64,000 bases of DNA from positions 62,001 through 126,000 of the forward strand of contig JAZOBN010000008.1 of the NCBI GenBank assembly GCA_045595965.1, in the 5' to 3' direction. Numbering within the stretch: the first letter of the stretch is position 1; each line of letters opens with the position of its first letter. This DNA comes from CAAGNP01 sp045595965. Its GTDB lineage: Bacteria > Bacteroidota > Bacteroidia > Bacteroidales > UBA932. The notes under the pieces were generated by a model, which made no database searches, was not told where the DNA came from, and was given only the letters and a program-made list of their open reading frames with translations. The position numbers and the translations under genes are program-made. Below, piece after piece: positions 56,522-64,000 of the stretch.

Positions 56522-57526
56522 TTATTTGCTGATCCATTTAGCCATTTCAAGAACTTTGTTTGAGTAACCCCATTCGTTATCGTACCAAGATACAACTTTA
56601 ACGAATGTAGGATCAAGCTGAATACCTGCTTTTTCATCGAAGATAGAGGTACGTGGATCGTTACGGAAGTCAGTTGAAACGACTGCTTCATTGGTGTAAC
56701 CGAGGATACCTTTAAGTTCGTTTTCAGAAGCTTTCTTCATAGCTGCGCAGATCTCTTCGTAAGAAGCAGCTTTTTCAAGTTCAACTGTAAGGTCAACTAC
56801 TGATACGTCAGAGGTAGGAACACGCATTGACATACCGGTAAGTTTACCGTTAAGTTCAGGAATAACTTTACCTACTGCTTTAGCAGCACCTGTTGATGAA
56901 GGGATAATGTTCTCAAGGATACCGCGACCACCTCTCCAGTCTTTCTTAGAAGGACCGTCAACTGTTTTCTGAGTAGCAGTTGCAGCGTGTACTGTAGTCA
57001 TAAGACCTCTCTTCACACCGAAGTTTTCGTTAAGAACTTTGGTAATAGGAGCAAGACAGTTAGTAGTACAAGATGCGTTAGAGATGATATCTTGACCTGC
57101 GTAAGTAGTGTGGTTTACACCATATACAAACATAGGGGTAGAATCTTTTGAAGGTGCAGACATGATAACTTTCTTAGCACCAGCCTGAATGTGTTTGCGA
57201 GCTTTTTCGTCTTCAAGGAAAAGACCGGTTGATTCAACAACTACGTCAGCTTCAACTTCATTCCATTTTAGGTTAGCAGGATCCATTTCTGCAGTAAGGC
57301 GGATCTTTTCACCGTTAACTACAAGGTAGTTACCCTCTACAGCGATTTCACCCTGGAATTGACCATGAACTGAATCATATTTAAGCATATATGCCAAATA
57401 ATCAGGATCAAGAAGGTCATTGATACCTACGATTTGAATATCGTTAGCGAAATTTTCAACTGCTGCACGGAAAACCATACGGCCAATACGGCCAAATCCG
57501 TTGATACCTACTTTAATTTTAGTCAT
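56522..57526 (-). CDS. gap: Glyceraldehyde-3-phosphate dehydrogenase, type I
   Basis: 334 aa, the glycolytic NAD-dependent enzyme. It has the NAD fold KVGINGFGRIGRMVFRAA (5-22), catalytic Cys153 in SNASCTTNCLAP, His in TTVHAATATQ, GPSKKDWRGGRG and the C-terminal WYDNEWGYSNKVLEMAKWI. Codon use is more uniform than in neighbours (many repeated preferred codons), as expected for high expression. Single gene with -7 box upstream and a strong terminator downstream. Confidence 0.98.
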   Translation of the reverse strand: MTKIKVGINGFGRIGRMVFRAAVENFANDIQIVGINDLLDPDYLAYMLKYDSVHGQFQGEIAVEGNYLVVNGEKIRLTAEMDPANLKWNEVEADVVVESTGLFLEDEKARKHIQAGAKKVIMSAPSKDSTPMFVYGVNHTTYAGQDIISNASCTTNCLAPITKVLNENFGVKRGLMTTVHAATATQKTVDGPSKKDWRGGRGILENIIPSSTGAAKAVGKVIPELNGKLTGMSMRVPTSDVSVVDLTVELEKAASYEEICAAMKKASENELKGILGYTNEAVVSTDFRNDPRTSIFDEKAGIQLDPTFVKVVSWYDNEWGYSNKVLEMAKWISK

Positions 57527-57575
57527 TTCTTATATCTTTTATAAATTAAACAATATCTACTTTACTAAAAGCGTG

Positions 57576-57583
57576 CAAATTTA
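57576..57583 (-). promoter_or_regulatory. Bacteroidota -7 box for gap
   Basis: TAAATTTG on the minus strand, 49 nt before the gap ATG at 57526. A -33 TTTG is not evident. Confidence 0.55.
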
Positions 57584-57606
57584 GAAATTTCTCCAATAAA
57601 ATAAAC

Positions 57607-57614
57607 TATATTTG
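57607..57614 (+). promoter_or_regulatory. Bacteroidota -7 box for the surE-lpxB-dapF operon
   Basis: TATATTTG, ending 17 nt before the surE ATG at 57632. It diverges from the gap promoter. Confidence 0.6.
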
Positions 57615-57631
57615 CGTAAGATTTTTTGGAT

Positions 57632-58414
57632 ATGAACAAAAAAATTGATATACTTATAACCAACGATGACAGCATCAACGCCAAAGGGATCCATTTTCTT
57701 GCAAAAATGATGACCCGGTATGGAAACGTCACCGTTGTAGCCCCTGCCGAGCCCCAATCTGGCAAATCTGCGGCGCTATCCCTGGCCACCCCGCAATATC
57801 TAAAAAAAGTTCATTACGAAGATGGTCTGAGGATCTACTCTTTTGAAGGGACCCCTGTCGATTGCATAAAACTTGCAATCAATGAGTTTTTTCACGACAA
57901 ACGTCCCGATCTGATCGTTTCAGGGATAAATCATGGTTCAAATGCCTCCGTTGCATCTCTATATTCAGGGACCCTTGGCGCTTGCATTGAGGGGACACTT
58001 TATGACATCCCTTCAATTGGTTTCTCCATCAATACACATGATGAAGATCCCGATTTTTCTTCGGTGGAGCGGTACGGGAAAATAATAATGGACAAATATT
58101 TCCAGAATCCTCCATCTCCAGATGTCTATCTTAACATCAACTTTCCTGCAATCCCCGCTGACCAGGTAAAAGGGATAAAAACAGCTCGCAGAGGGCGTGG
58201 AAGATGGATTAAGGAGTATGAGATCCGCAACGACGAGAATGGTGGCAAATACTATTTCATGAAAGGTGAATTTGAAAATCTTGAAACCGACATGACTCAG
58301 GGAGACCACATTCTCAATGTAATAGGCAATTATGTAACAATCGTTCCTCACAAGATAGACAACACCGATTATCAGGAGATGGAACGTCTGAAAACAATCT
58401 GGGAACTCGACTAA
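57632..58414 (+). CDS. surE: 5'/3'-nucleotidase SurE
   Basis: 260 aa from ATG 57632; a TTG two codons earlier is not needed. The metal site is ILITNDDSINAKGI (Asp12, Asp13, Ser-type loop) and SGINHGSNAS, with PSIGFSINTH and INFPAIP further on. It removes phosphate from nucleoside monophosphates and short polyphosphates. It is first in an operon with lpxB (1-bp gap) and dapF. Confidence 0.97.
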   Translation: MNKKIDILITNDDSINAKGIHFLAKMMTRYGNVTVVAPAEPQSGKSAALSLATPQYLKKVHYEDGLRIYSFEGTPVDCIKLAINEFFHDKRPDLIVSGINHGSNASVASLYSGTLGACIEGTLYDIPSIGFSINTHDEDPDFSSVERYGKIIMDKYFQNPPSPDVYLNINFPAIPADQVKGIKTARRGRGRWIKEYEIRNDENGGKYYFMKGEFENLETDMTQGDHILNVIGNYVTIVPHKIDNTDYQEMERLKTIWELD

Positions 58415-58415
58415 G

Positions 58416-59558
58416 ATGAAATACTACATCATATCAGGAGAGGCATCGGGAGATCTCCACGGATCAAACCTGATGAAAGGTCTATATGCCTCCGATCCAT
58501 CATGCGAAGTAAGATTCTGGGGGGGAGACAAAATGGCTGCCGTAGGGGGATCAATGGTCCGGCACTACAAGGAGACTGCAGTCATGGGATTTGTAGAGGT
58601 GCTCGCTAAAGCAAAAATGGTCCTTGGCAACCTCTCATTCTGCAAAAAAGATCTTCTTGAATATGCACCTGATGTAGTTATCCTTATCGATTATGCCGGC
58701 TTCAATCTGAAAATTGCCAAGTTTGCCAAATCTCACGGAATCAAGGTTTTCTACTACATTGCCCCAAAAGTATGGGCATGGAAAGAGGGGAGAATCAAGA
58801 ACCTGCGTGAAGATGTGGACAAACTATTCATCATATTTCCGTTTGAAATTGAATATTTCAACAAACATGGTATAGAGACTATATACAGAGGAAACCCGTT
58901 GATTGACAGCATTGCCAACCACCCCTCCTCTACCGAAACACGACAAGATTTTCTTAACAGGCACCAACTCGAAGACAAGCCCTCCATTGTCCTCCTCCCC
59001 GGGAGCAGAAAGGGTGAAATCGGATGGCTGATGCCCCGATACATTGAGGCGGCCCGACATTTTCCATCTGAATATCAAATTCTCCTCACAGCCGCCCCAT
59101 CAATCGAGAGAGAATATTACACAAAATATCTGAGCGGAACCCGGATCAAACTTATTGAAAACGACACCTATGCCGCGATACGCCACTCCGAGGCAGCTGT
59201 TGTTGCATCCGGAACAGCAAGTCTGGAGACAGCACTGATCGGAACTCCTCAGGTAGTATGTTATGGTGGTAATCCAATCTCATTCTACATTGCCAAGAGG
59301 CTTGTAATGCGCTCATCCATTTCATATATCTCACTGGGGAATATAATTATAAACAAACAGGCTTTCCGGGAACTTCTCCAAGATGACTGTACACCCGAAA
59401 CGATTTGCCAAGAGGTAAATAATCTCATCTTCGACAAGGGATACAGGGGGACAATGATGGAGAGATATGGGGAGATACGGAGTGCCCTCGGATCTGAAGG
59501 GGCCTCTGTCAAGGTGGCACAAGCAATGATTAACGAACTTAAAAACCAAATAAAGTGA
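58416..59558 (+). CDS. lpxB: Lipid-A-disaccharide synthase
   Basis: 380-aa glycosyltransferase family 19 enzyme that joins UDP-2,3-diacylglucosamine and lipid X in lipid A synthesis, showing a lipopolysaccharide-type outer membrane. Hallmarks are YIISGEASGDLHGSNLM (4-20), VILIDYAGFNLKIAKFAK, YYIAPKVWAWKEGRIKN, LLPGSRKGEIGWLMP and VASGTASLETALIGTPQVV. The stop TGA overlaps the GTG start of dapF. Confidence 0.97.
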   Translation: MKYYIISGEASGDLHGSNLMKGLYASDPSCEVRFWGGDKMAAVGGSMVRHYKETAVMGFVEVLAKAKMVLGNLSFCKKDLLEYAPDVVILIDYAGFNLKIAKFAKSHGIKVFYYIAPKVWAWKEGRIKNLREDVDKLFIIFPFEIEYFNKHGIETIYRGNPLIDSIANHPSSTETRQDFLNRHQLEDKPSIVLLPGSRKGEIGWLMPRYIEAARHFPSEYQILLTAAPSIEREYYTKYLSGTRIKLIENDTYAAIRHSEAAVVASGTASLETALIGTPQVVCYGGNPISFYIAKRLVMRSSISYISLGNIIINKQAFRELLQDDCTPETICQEVNNLIFDKGYRGTMMERYGEIRSALGSEGASVKVAQAMINELKNQIK

Positions 59559-60346
59559 AAGCATACAAATATCAGGGAGCGGGAAATGACTTTGTCATTT
59601 TTGACAACCGCAACGGAGAAATAAAACTCGATGATTCTCAAATCAGACTGCTTTGTGACCGCAGATATGGAATCGGTGCAGACGGACTTATGTTGTTGAA
59701 TGCAAGCACCAATCCTGAGAGGGATTTTGAGATGAAATTTTACAATGCCGATGGATTTGAAGGGGATATGTGCGGAAATGGTGCAAGATGTCTTGTTGCA
59801 TTTGCCGCCCACAGAGGTCTCAAATCTTTCCGCTTTGATGCAAGGGACGGCTATCACGAAGGTTTTGTCCTCGAATACGGAAAAAGGTGTATCATCAGGG
59901 TAAAAATCAAGGATGTAAAGACCATCTACAAATATTCAGACAATATGTACTACGCTGATACAGGAGTAGATCATGTTGTTCAATTCAGAGATGATCTTGA
60001 CACTATGGATATTGAGAAGGATGGACCATACTGGAGGTACCATAAAGATTTTCCAAAAGGGACAAATGTCAATTTCATACAGGAAAAAGAGGACGGTCTT
60101 CACATCAGAACCTGGGAGAGGGGTGTAGAGGCAGAGACATACGCATGCGGCACAGGGGCAACAGCATCTGCCATCTCCGCATACAAAGATGGACGCAAAT
60201 GCTGCACAATATCTGAAGACGGGACAATCAAATATACGGTAAAGACCCTCAAAGACACCCTCGCGATCGATTTCAAGGATGATTTGACAAATGTCTACCT
60301 TACAGGTCCTGCAACATTTGTATTTGAAACTGATATTGAGCTATAA
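59555..60346 (+). CDS. dapF: Diaminopimelate epimerase
   Basis: 263 aa, converting LL- to meso-diaminopimelate for lysine and peptidoglycan. The GTG at 59555 overlaps the lpxB stop and gives the family N-terminus KAYKYQGAGNDFV. The two active-site cysteines are Cys73 (GDMCGNGARC) and Cys198 (ETYACGTGATA). Third gene of the surE operon; it ends 2 bp from the convergent yggS stop, with no terminator between. Confidence 0.97.
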   Translation: MKAYKYQGAGNDFVIFDNRNGEIKLDDSQIRLLCDRRYGIGADGLMLLNASTNPERDFEMKFYNADGFEGDMCGNGARCLVAFAAHRGLKSFRFDARDGYHEGFVLEYGKRCIIRVKIKDVKTIYKYSDNMYYADTGVDHVVQFRDDLDTMDIEKDGPYWRYHKDFPKGTNVNFIQEKEDGLHIRTWERGVEAETYACGTGATASAISAYKDGRKCCTISEDGTIKYTVKTLKDTLAIDFKDDLTNVYLTGPATFVFETDIEL

Positions 60347-60348
60347 GA

Positions 60349-61026
60349 TTAGCGTGAACCAAATATCGATGTCCCAACCCTTACCATAGTGCTCCCCATT
60401 TGTGCTGCAATATGGTAATCGTTGGACATACCGAATGAAAGTTCGCTGAAATTTTCCAGGAAACTAAAATTCAATGATCTGATTCTGCTATTGAGGTCAA
60501 GGAGAGTCTGGAATTCCCTTTTCACTTGCTCCATATCATCTGTAAATGAGGCCATTCCCATCAATCCTGATATAGACACATTTCTGAGTCTTTCAATCAA
60601 ATCTTGACTACTTTGCACCCTCTCAAGCAAATCGACAACCTCATTTGGGGAGAATCCTTGCTTTGTCTCCTCTGAAGCAATGAACACCTCAAGAAGGATA
60701 GAGACCTTGTACCCGTTTCTGTTACAATAGTCGGCAATTTCCAGAAGTAGTTTTTCCGAATCAACAGAATGAATCAGGGAGACATATGGGACAACCATCT
60801 TGATCTTGTTTGTCTGAAGATGTCCAATAAAATGCCATTGGATATCTTTGGGGAGCACCTCCACTTTAGCTTTCAATTCCTGCGGACGGCTCTCTGCAAA
60901 GATTCTCTGTCCGGCTTCATACCCCTGATGTATAGCTTCGACAGGTTTGAATTTGGAAACTGCCACCAACTTTGTCTGTGGTGGCAGTTCCTTTATAATG
61001 GTACGGATATTCTCCTTAATGCTCAT
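60349..61026 (-). CDS. yggS: PLP homeostasis protein, YggS/PROSC family
   Basis: 225 aa, a TIM-barrel PLP carrier without known catalytic reaction. PLP lysine Lys25 is in LVAVSKFKPVEAI, with FAESRPQELKAK, IQWHFIGHLQTNKIK, ISGLMGMASF and LSFGMSNDYHIAAQMGSTMV for phosphate binding. The ATG overlaps the yidC stop by one base, so it is translated with yidC. Confidence 0.95.
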   Translation of the reverse strand: MSIKENIRTIIKELPPQTKLVAVSKFKPVEAIHQGYEAGQRIFAESRPQELKAKVEVLPKDIQWHFIGHLQTNKIKMVVPYVSLIHSVDSEKLLLEIADYCNRNGYKVSILLEVFIASEETKQGFSPNEVVDLLERVQSSQDLIERLRNVSISGLMGMASFTDDMEQVKREFQTLLDLNSRIRSLNFSFLENFSELSFGMSNDYHIAAQMGSTMVRVGTSIFGSR

Positions 61027-62894
61027 TATCTTCTTTTTTGCTGTTGCTGTTGTTTCAACATCTCCTGTTGTGCTTTTGCAGCCTCTTCAAGTCTTTGTTG
61101 GAATTTTGATTTTGGTTTATTCTTCACCTTCACAGAGTTTTTCTGAATCTGCGCAAGAATCTTCTTCTCATCCACAAAGAATTTTCTGATAACCCAGGTC
61201 ATCAGCATTGTGATGATGTTTGACAACATATAGTAGTAACACAACGCACTTGAGAGGTTATTACAGATGAACAACATCATGAATGGCATGAAATAAAGTG
61301 TCATAAACTTCATACCCGGCATCTGTCCCGAATCACCTTGCTGTGCATAAGTCATCTTCGAGTACAGGAACATAGTGATGAATACAAGGATTGCAAACAA
61401 GCTCACGTGATCTCCATACAATGGAATCTTAAATGGCAGTTCAAGGATTGAGTCGTATGAACTCAAATCCTCTACCCATAGGAAAGGCTGTTGTCTCAAC
61501 TCGAATGATGCAGGGAAGAATCTGAACATCGCAAATAGAACAGGGAACTGCAAAAGCATTGGAAGACACCCTCCGAACATGCTTATTCCACTCTTCTTGT
61601 ACAGATCCATGGTCTCCTGCTGCTTTTTCATTGCATCCTCCTGTTTAGGATACTTGGCATTGATCTTGTCAATCTCAGGTTTGATTACTTTCATCTTGGC
61701 AGATGAGACAAACGACTTGATAGTCAAAGGGGAGATTACAAGTTTAAGCAAAAGGGTCATAATCAAAATGATTATACCATAGTTTGCTATCGAGTTGTTG
61801 AAGAAATCGAATATAGGGATGATTACCCATCTGTTGATCCAGCCCACCAGCCAGCCACCAAGGGGGACGATTTTCTCATACCCCTCACCATAACTCTTCA
61901 GAGTCTTGAAGTGGTTAGGACCAAAATAGAATGAGAATGGGATTGTCACCGACTCTGCAGGTGTGTATGCAACTTGCATATTTGCATTACATTGCATCAG
62001 GTTCTTATGTAGGTCGTTCTCCTTGAAGAATGCAAATGAGAGGTCTCCCCCTTCAAAATCGTTCTCTGCATCAAGAATTGCAGAGAAGAACTGCTGCTGG
62101 AACGCGAACCATGACACTTTAGTTGTAATCTCCTTTGAAGCAGACTCTTTTCTCAAACCAAGATTCTCAACATCCTCGTCATTAGGATACTTGAAATCGA
62201 CTGTAGAATAGTTACGTTCATTATCGTACCCTTTTTCAAGTCTTGGGATATCAAGCTTCCATGTCACATCAAAATTTCTCGCATTTCTCGAGATATATTG
62301 ATCCATATTGACAAGATTGAAGTCGAATTTCACTTCATAACTACCCTGAGGAAGATAATACGCATATTCGATATATGAATCGTGGGCAAATGGCAATCTC
62401 ATTTTCAATGTAGAGTCGGTACTCTCGACTGTATTGAAAGTGAAGTTTCTTGTATCCAGCATTTGTGTAGTATAGAACTGGATACCAAAATCGCTCTGAC
62501 CCTCTTTTACGATATTCAGAGCAAGACTGTCGTAAGTAAAATAATCCTTGATCTCGACATTGTATGCCTGTGCACCTCTTGTGGTATATACAGCCTTTAT
62601 TTTATCATTTTCCAATGTATAGAACTGAGCCGGTGCATTATATGCAGCTTCAAGAAGTGAATCTTTATACACATAGGCATATTGTGACTTTGATTGTGGC
62701 TGGGTACCAAGTACCGAAAGGCTGTCGGCTCTGGTCGCCATTTCTGCAGCATATTCCAATGCTCTTGCCTGGGCAATGGAATCCTGCTCCATCTGGTATG
62801 CTCTCTGCTTTTCAAATTGTTTTGAGTTGTAAACACTGAATCCAATAAGAATTGCTCCCATGAGCAACATACCAATGAAGGTGTTCTTATTCAT
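61026..62894 (-). CDS. yidC: Membrane protein insertase YidC
   Basis: 622-aa Oxa1-family insertase that places proteins into the inner membrane with or without SecYEG. N-terminal helix (MGAILIGFSVYN region), a large periplasmic beta domain (about 60-350) and the conserved five-helix core (about 365-575) with the positively charged groove segment TLLLKLVISPLTIKS and MQ-type GGCLPMLLQFPVLFAMFRFF. A basic, Gln-rich tail (QQQQQKRR) may contact the ribosome. It lies 10 bp after the DUF349 gene. Confidence 0.97.
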   Translation of the reverse strand: MNKNTFIGMLLMGAILIGFSVYNSKQFEKQRAYQMEQDSIAQARALEYAAEMATRADSLSVLGTQPQSKSQYAYVYKDSLLEAAYNAPAQFYTLENDKIKAVYTTRGAQAYNVEIKDYFTYDSLALNIVKEGQSDFGIQFYTTQMLDTRNFTFNTVESTDSTLKMRLPFAHDSYIEYAYYLPQGSYEVKFDFNLVNMDQYISRNARNFDVTWKLDIPRLEKGYDNERNYSTVDFKYPNDEDVENLGLRKESASKEITTKVSWFAFQQQFFSAILDAENDFEGGDLSFAFFKENDLHKNLMQCNANMQVAYTPAESVTIPFSFYFGPNHFKTLKSYGEGYEKIVPLGGWLVGWINRWVIIPIFDFFNNSIANYGIIILIMTLLLKLVISPLTIKSFVSSAKMKVIKPEIDKINAKYPKQEDAMKKQQETMDLYKKSGISMFGGCLPMLLQFPVLFAMFRFFPASFELRQQPFLWVEDLSSYDSILELPFKIPLYGDHVSLFAILVFITMFLYSKMTYAQQGDSGQMPGMKFMTLYFMPFMMLFICNNLSSALCYYYMLSNIITMLMTWVIRKFFVDEKKILAQIQKNSVKVKNKPKSKFQQRLEEAAKAQQEMLKQQQQQKRR

Positions 62895-62904
62895 ACTTTT
62901 CTAT

Positions 62905-64000
62905 CTATTCAAACTGGTTATCGATTTCTTTGATCTTAGCTTCAAGTTCTTCAAGTTCAGTTTTGGCCGCTTCGATCTTCTTCAGAATCTCCTTGATCAG
63001 AGGTTCTGCATTCTTTGAGCTTGCAAAGAAGCCCATATTGTTTTCATAAGTTGCGATTTCACTCTCTTTCTTACGGAATTTCTGAACAAGTTTTTCTCTC
63101 TCAGTTTTCAAAGGATTTGTCTCTTTGCGTCCTCTGTTATCCTTTCCGTAACGTTTGGCTCTTGATAGACCCTGGAATTTGGCATCCAGAGCCTCTTTGT
63201 ACATAGCCTGAACTTTATCCTTCTCTTTGATAGGGACAAAACCTATCTCATTCCATCTCTGTACAAAGTCTCTCATTGCCTCAGAATCATTCCCTTCAGA
63301 TTCGTACTCTTTAATCTCCTCGATGAGGGCAAGTTTCTTATTGAGGTTCTCCACATACTCCGGATCAATACCACCATAATTCTTCTCCTTATTGTCGAAG
63401 AAATAGTCACAAGCAGCACGGAATCTGTTCCATATCTGCTCTGATTTCTTGCGGGAAACAGGGCCGGTCTCCTTCCAGATTCTCTGCAATTCAATAAGAT
63501 CCTCTGTTGTTTTTTTCCAATCGGTGCTCTCTTTCATTGCTTCAGCCTTCTCACACAACTCGATCTTCTTCTCCATATTGCGGGTCATCTGATCCTTGAA
63601 TTGAGAATAGTACTCTCTCTTGCGGTTATAGAACTGATCGCAAGCAGCACGGAATCTGTCATATATCTTCTGGTTCTCTTTCTTGGATGCAAATCCGATA
63701 CCCTTCCACTCCTTTTGAAGTGCATCAAGCTCTTTTGATGCATCGTTCCAACCATTTGAACTGTCAATTTCCCTTGAAGCGATAGCCTCTGCTTTCTCGC
63801 AAAGTATGCTCTTGGCAGCAAGATTCTCTTTCTGTTCCACTTTAACCTTCTCAAAGTGTGCCTGATGTTTCTTGTTCACCTGCGAAGTAGCAGCTTTGAA
63901 TCTGTCCCAGATAGCATCTCTATACTCCTTCTCCACCGGACCGAACTCTTTCCATTCATCGTGAAGTTTCTGTAGTTTTGCAAAAGCATTCACCACATTC
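62905..64000 (-). CDS. DUF349 repeat protein, C-terminal part; start outside window
   Basis: The frame is open to the window edge (an in-frame GTG at 63996 is probably internal), leaving about 365 residues. At least four ~75-residue DUF349 repeats are recognisable from W..IG/TGPV..K....I..RFRAA...FF: LHDEWKEFGPVEKEYRDAIW, LQKEWKGIGFASKKENQKIY, LQRIWKETGPVSRKKSEQIW and FVQRWNEIGFVPIKEKDKVQ. The C-terminus is coiled coil (KIEAAKTELEELEAKIKEI). Family role is unknown. Bacteroidota members are usually ~600 aa, so roughly 200-250 residues are missing. Confidence 0.9.
   Translation of the reverse strand, partial: NVVNAFAKLQKLHDEWKEFGPVEKEYRDAIWDRFKAATSQVNKKHQAHFEKVKVEQKENLAAKSILCEKAEAIASREIDSSNGWNDASKELDALQKEWKGIGFASKKENQKIYDRFRAACDQFYNRKREYYSQFKDQMTRNMEKKIELCEKAEAMKESTDWKKTTEDLIELQRIWKETGPVSRKKSEQIWNRFRAACDYFFDNKEKNYGGIDPEYVENLNKKLALIEEIKEYESEGNDSEAMRDFVQRWNEIGFVPIKEKDKVQAMYKEALDAKFQGLSRAKRYGKDNRGRKETNPLKTEREKLVQKFRKKESEIATYENNMGFFASSKNAEPLIKEILKKIEAAKTELEELEAKIKEIDNQFE

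Noticed and set aside
1..64000. tRNA, rRNA, insertion sequence, prophage or integrated element
   Set aside because: No cloverleaf, transposase, integrase or target-site duplication was recognised in the short intergenic gaps, and gene content is uniformly chromosomal.

Overview
The window is a gene-dense stretch of a Bacteroidales (phylum Bacteroidota) chromosome. The evidence is the many Bacteroidota-type promoters (TAnnTTTG -7 boxes, some with TTTG about 19 bp upstream), the scarcity of Shine-Dalgarno sites, and typical families: a FISUMP lipoprotein with a small GFATSG-type peptide, PEGA/Sel1 and DUF3575-like proteins, a golvesin-domain amidase, DUF349 and a TalC-type transaldolase. Anaerobic metabolism is suggested by the many Fe-S redox genes. 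I cannot name a family or genus. I found no rRNA, tRNA, CRISPR array, insertion sequence or phage gene.

Positions 1-14418 (+) hold 13 genes with no gap above 20 bp: the end of carA, carB, a Ca2+/cation exchanger, five heterodisulfide-reductase-like genes (HdrC, HdrB, HdrA, a second HdrC, and a membrane HdrE/HdrD-like fusion), a cysteate synthase homologue, a SulP anion permease, a transaldolase, a VanZ-like protein and an outer-membrane barrel. The tight coupling of Hdr-like redox genes to cysteate synthase and SulP is the most interesting feature. In methanogens cysteate synthase starts coenzyme M synthesis and Hdr reduces the CoM heterodisulfide; in Bacteroidota cysteate is the head-group precursor of sulfonolipids.

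Positions 14422-22671 (-) hold a PEGA/Sel1 secreted protein, htpG, and a large exported amidase with an inserted golvesin-like domain. Positions 22764-23909 (+) are a D-cysteine desulfhydrase/ACC deaminase-family gene, separated by a strong bidirectional terminator from the metX-thrA-metY-asd operon (-, 29721-23986). That operon runs from aspartate to homocysteine. It has a structured leader ending in a terminator hairpin just before metX, a candidate cis-acting metabolite sensor.

Positions 29975-33741 (+) are SPFH protein, a 57-aa Arc-like regulator, an alpha/beta hydrolase and an NhaC antiporter. Next come ferritin and a PfoR/EIIC-like membrane protein (-), patatin and YbaK (+), a 41-aa peptide plus a FISUMP lipoprotein (+), an AspT/YidE-type transporter, and clpB followed by a Ca2+ P-type ATPase (-). 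ClpB lacks its N-domain and shares a composite promoter motif with htpG. Positions 45609-49840 (+) are three exported bleomycin-hydrolase-like peptidases and pssA.

Positions 49900-64000 hold pgm, a THUMP-like methyltransferase, a RecD-like helicase, trkH with an output-less sensor protein, gapdh, surE-lpxB-dapF, and the yidC/yggS group with the start of a DUF349 gene outside the window. No intergenic stretch exceeds 300 bases; the longest, 29722-29974, is the leader and divergent promoters of metX and the SPFH gene.
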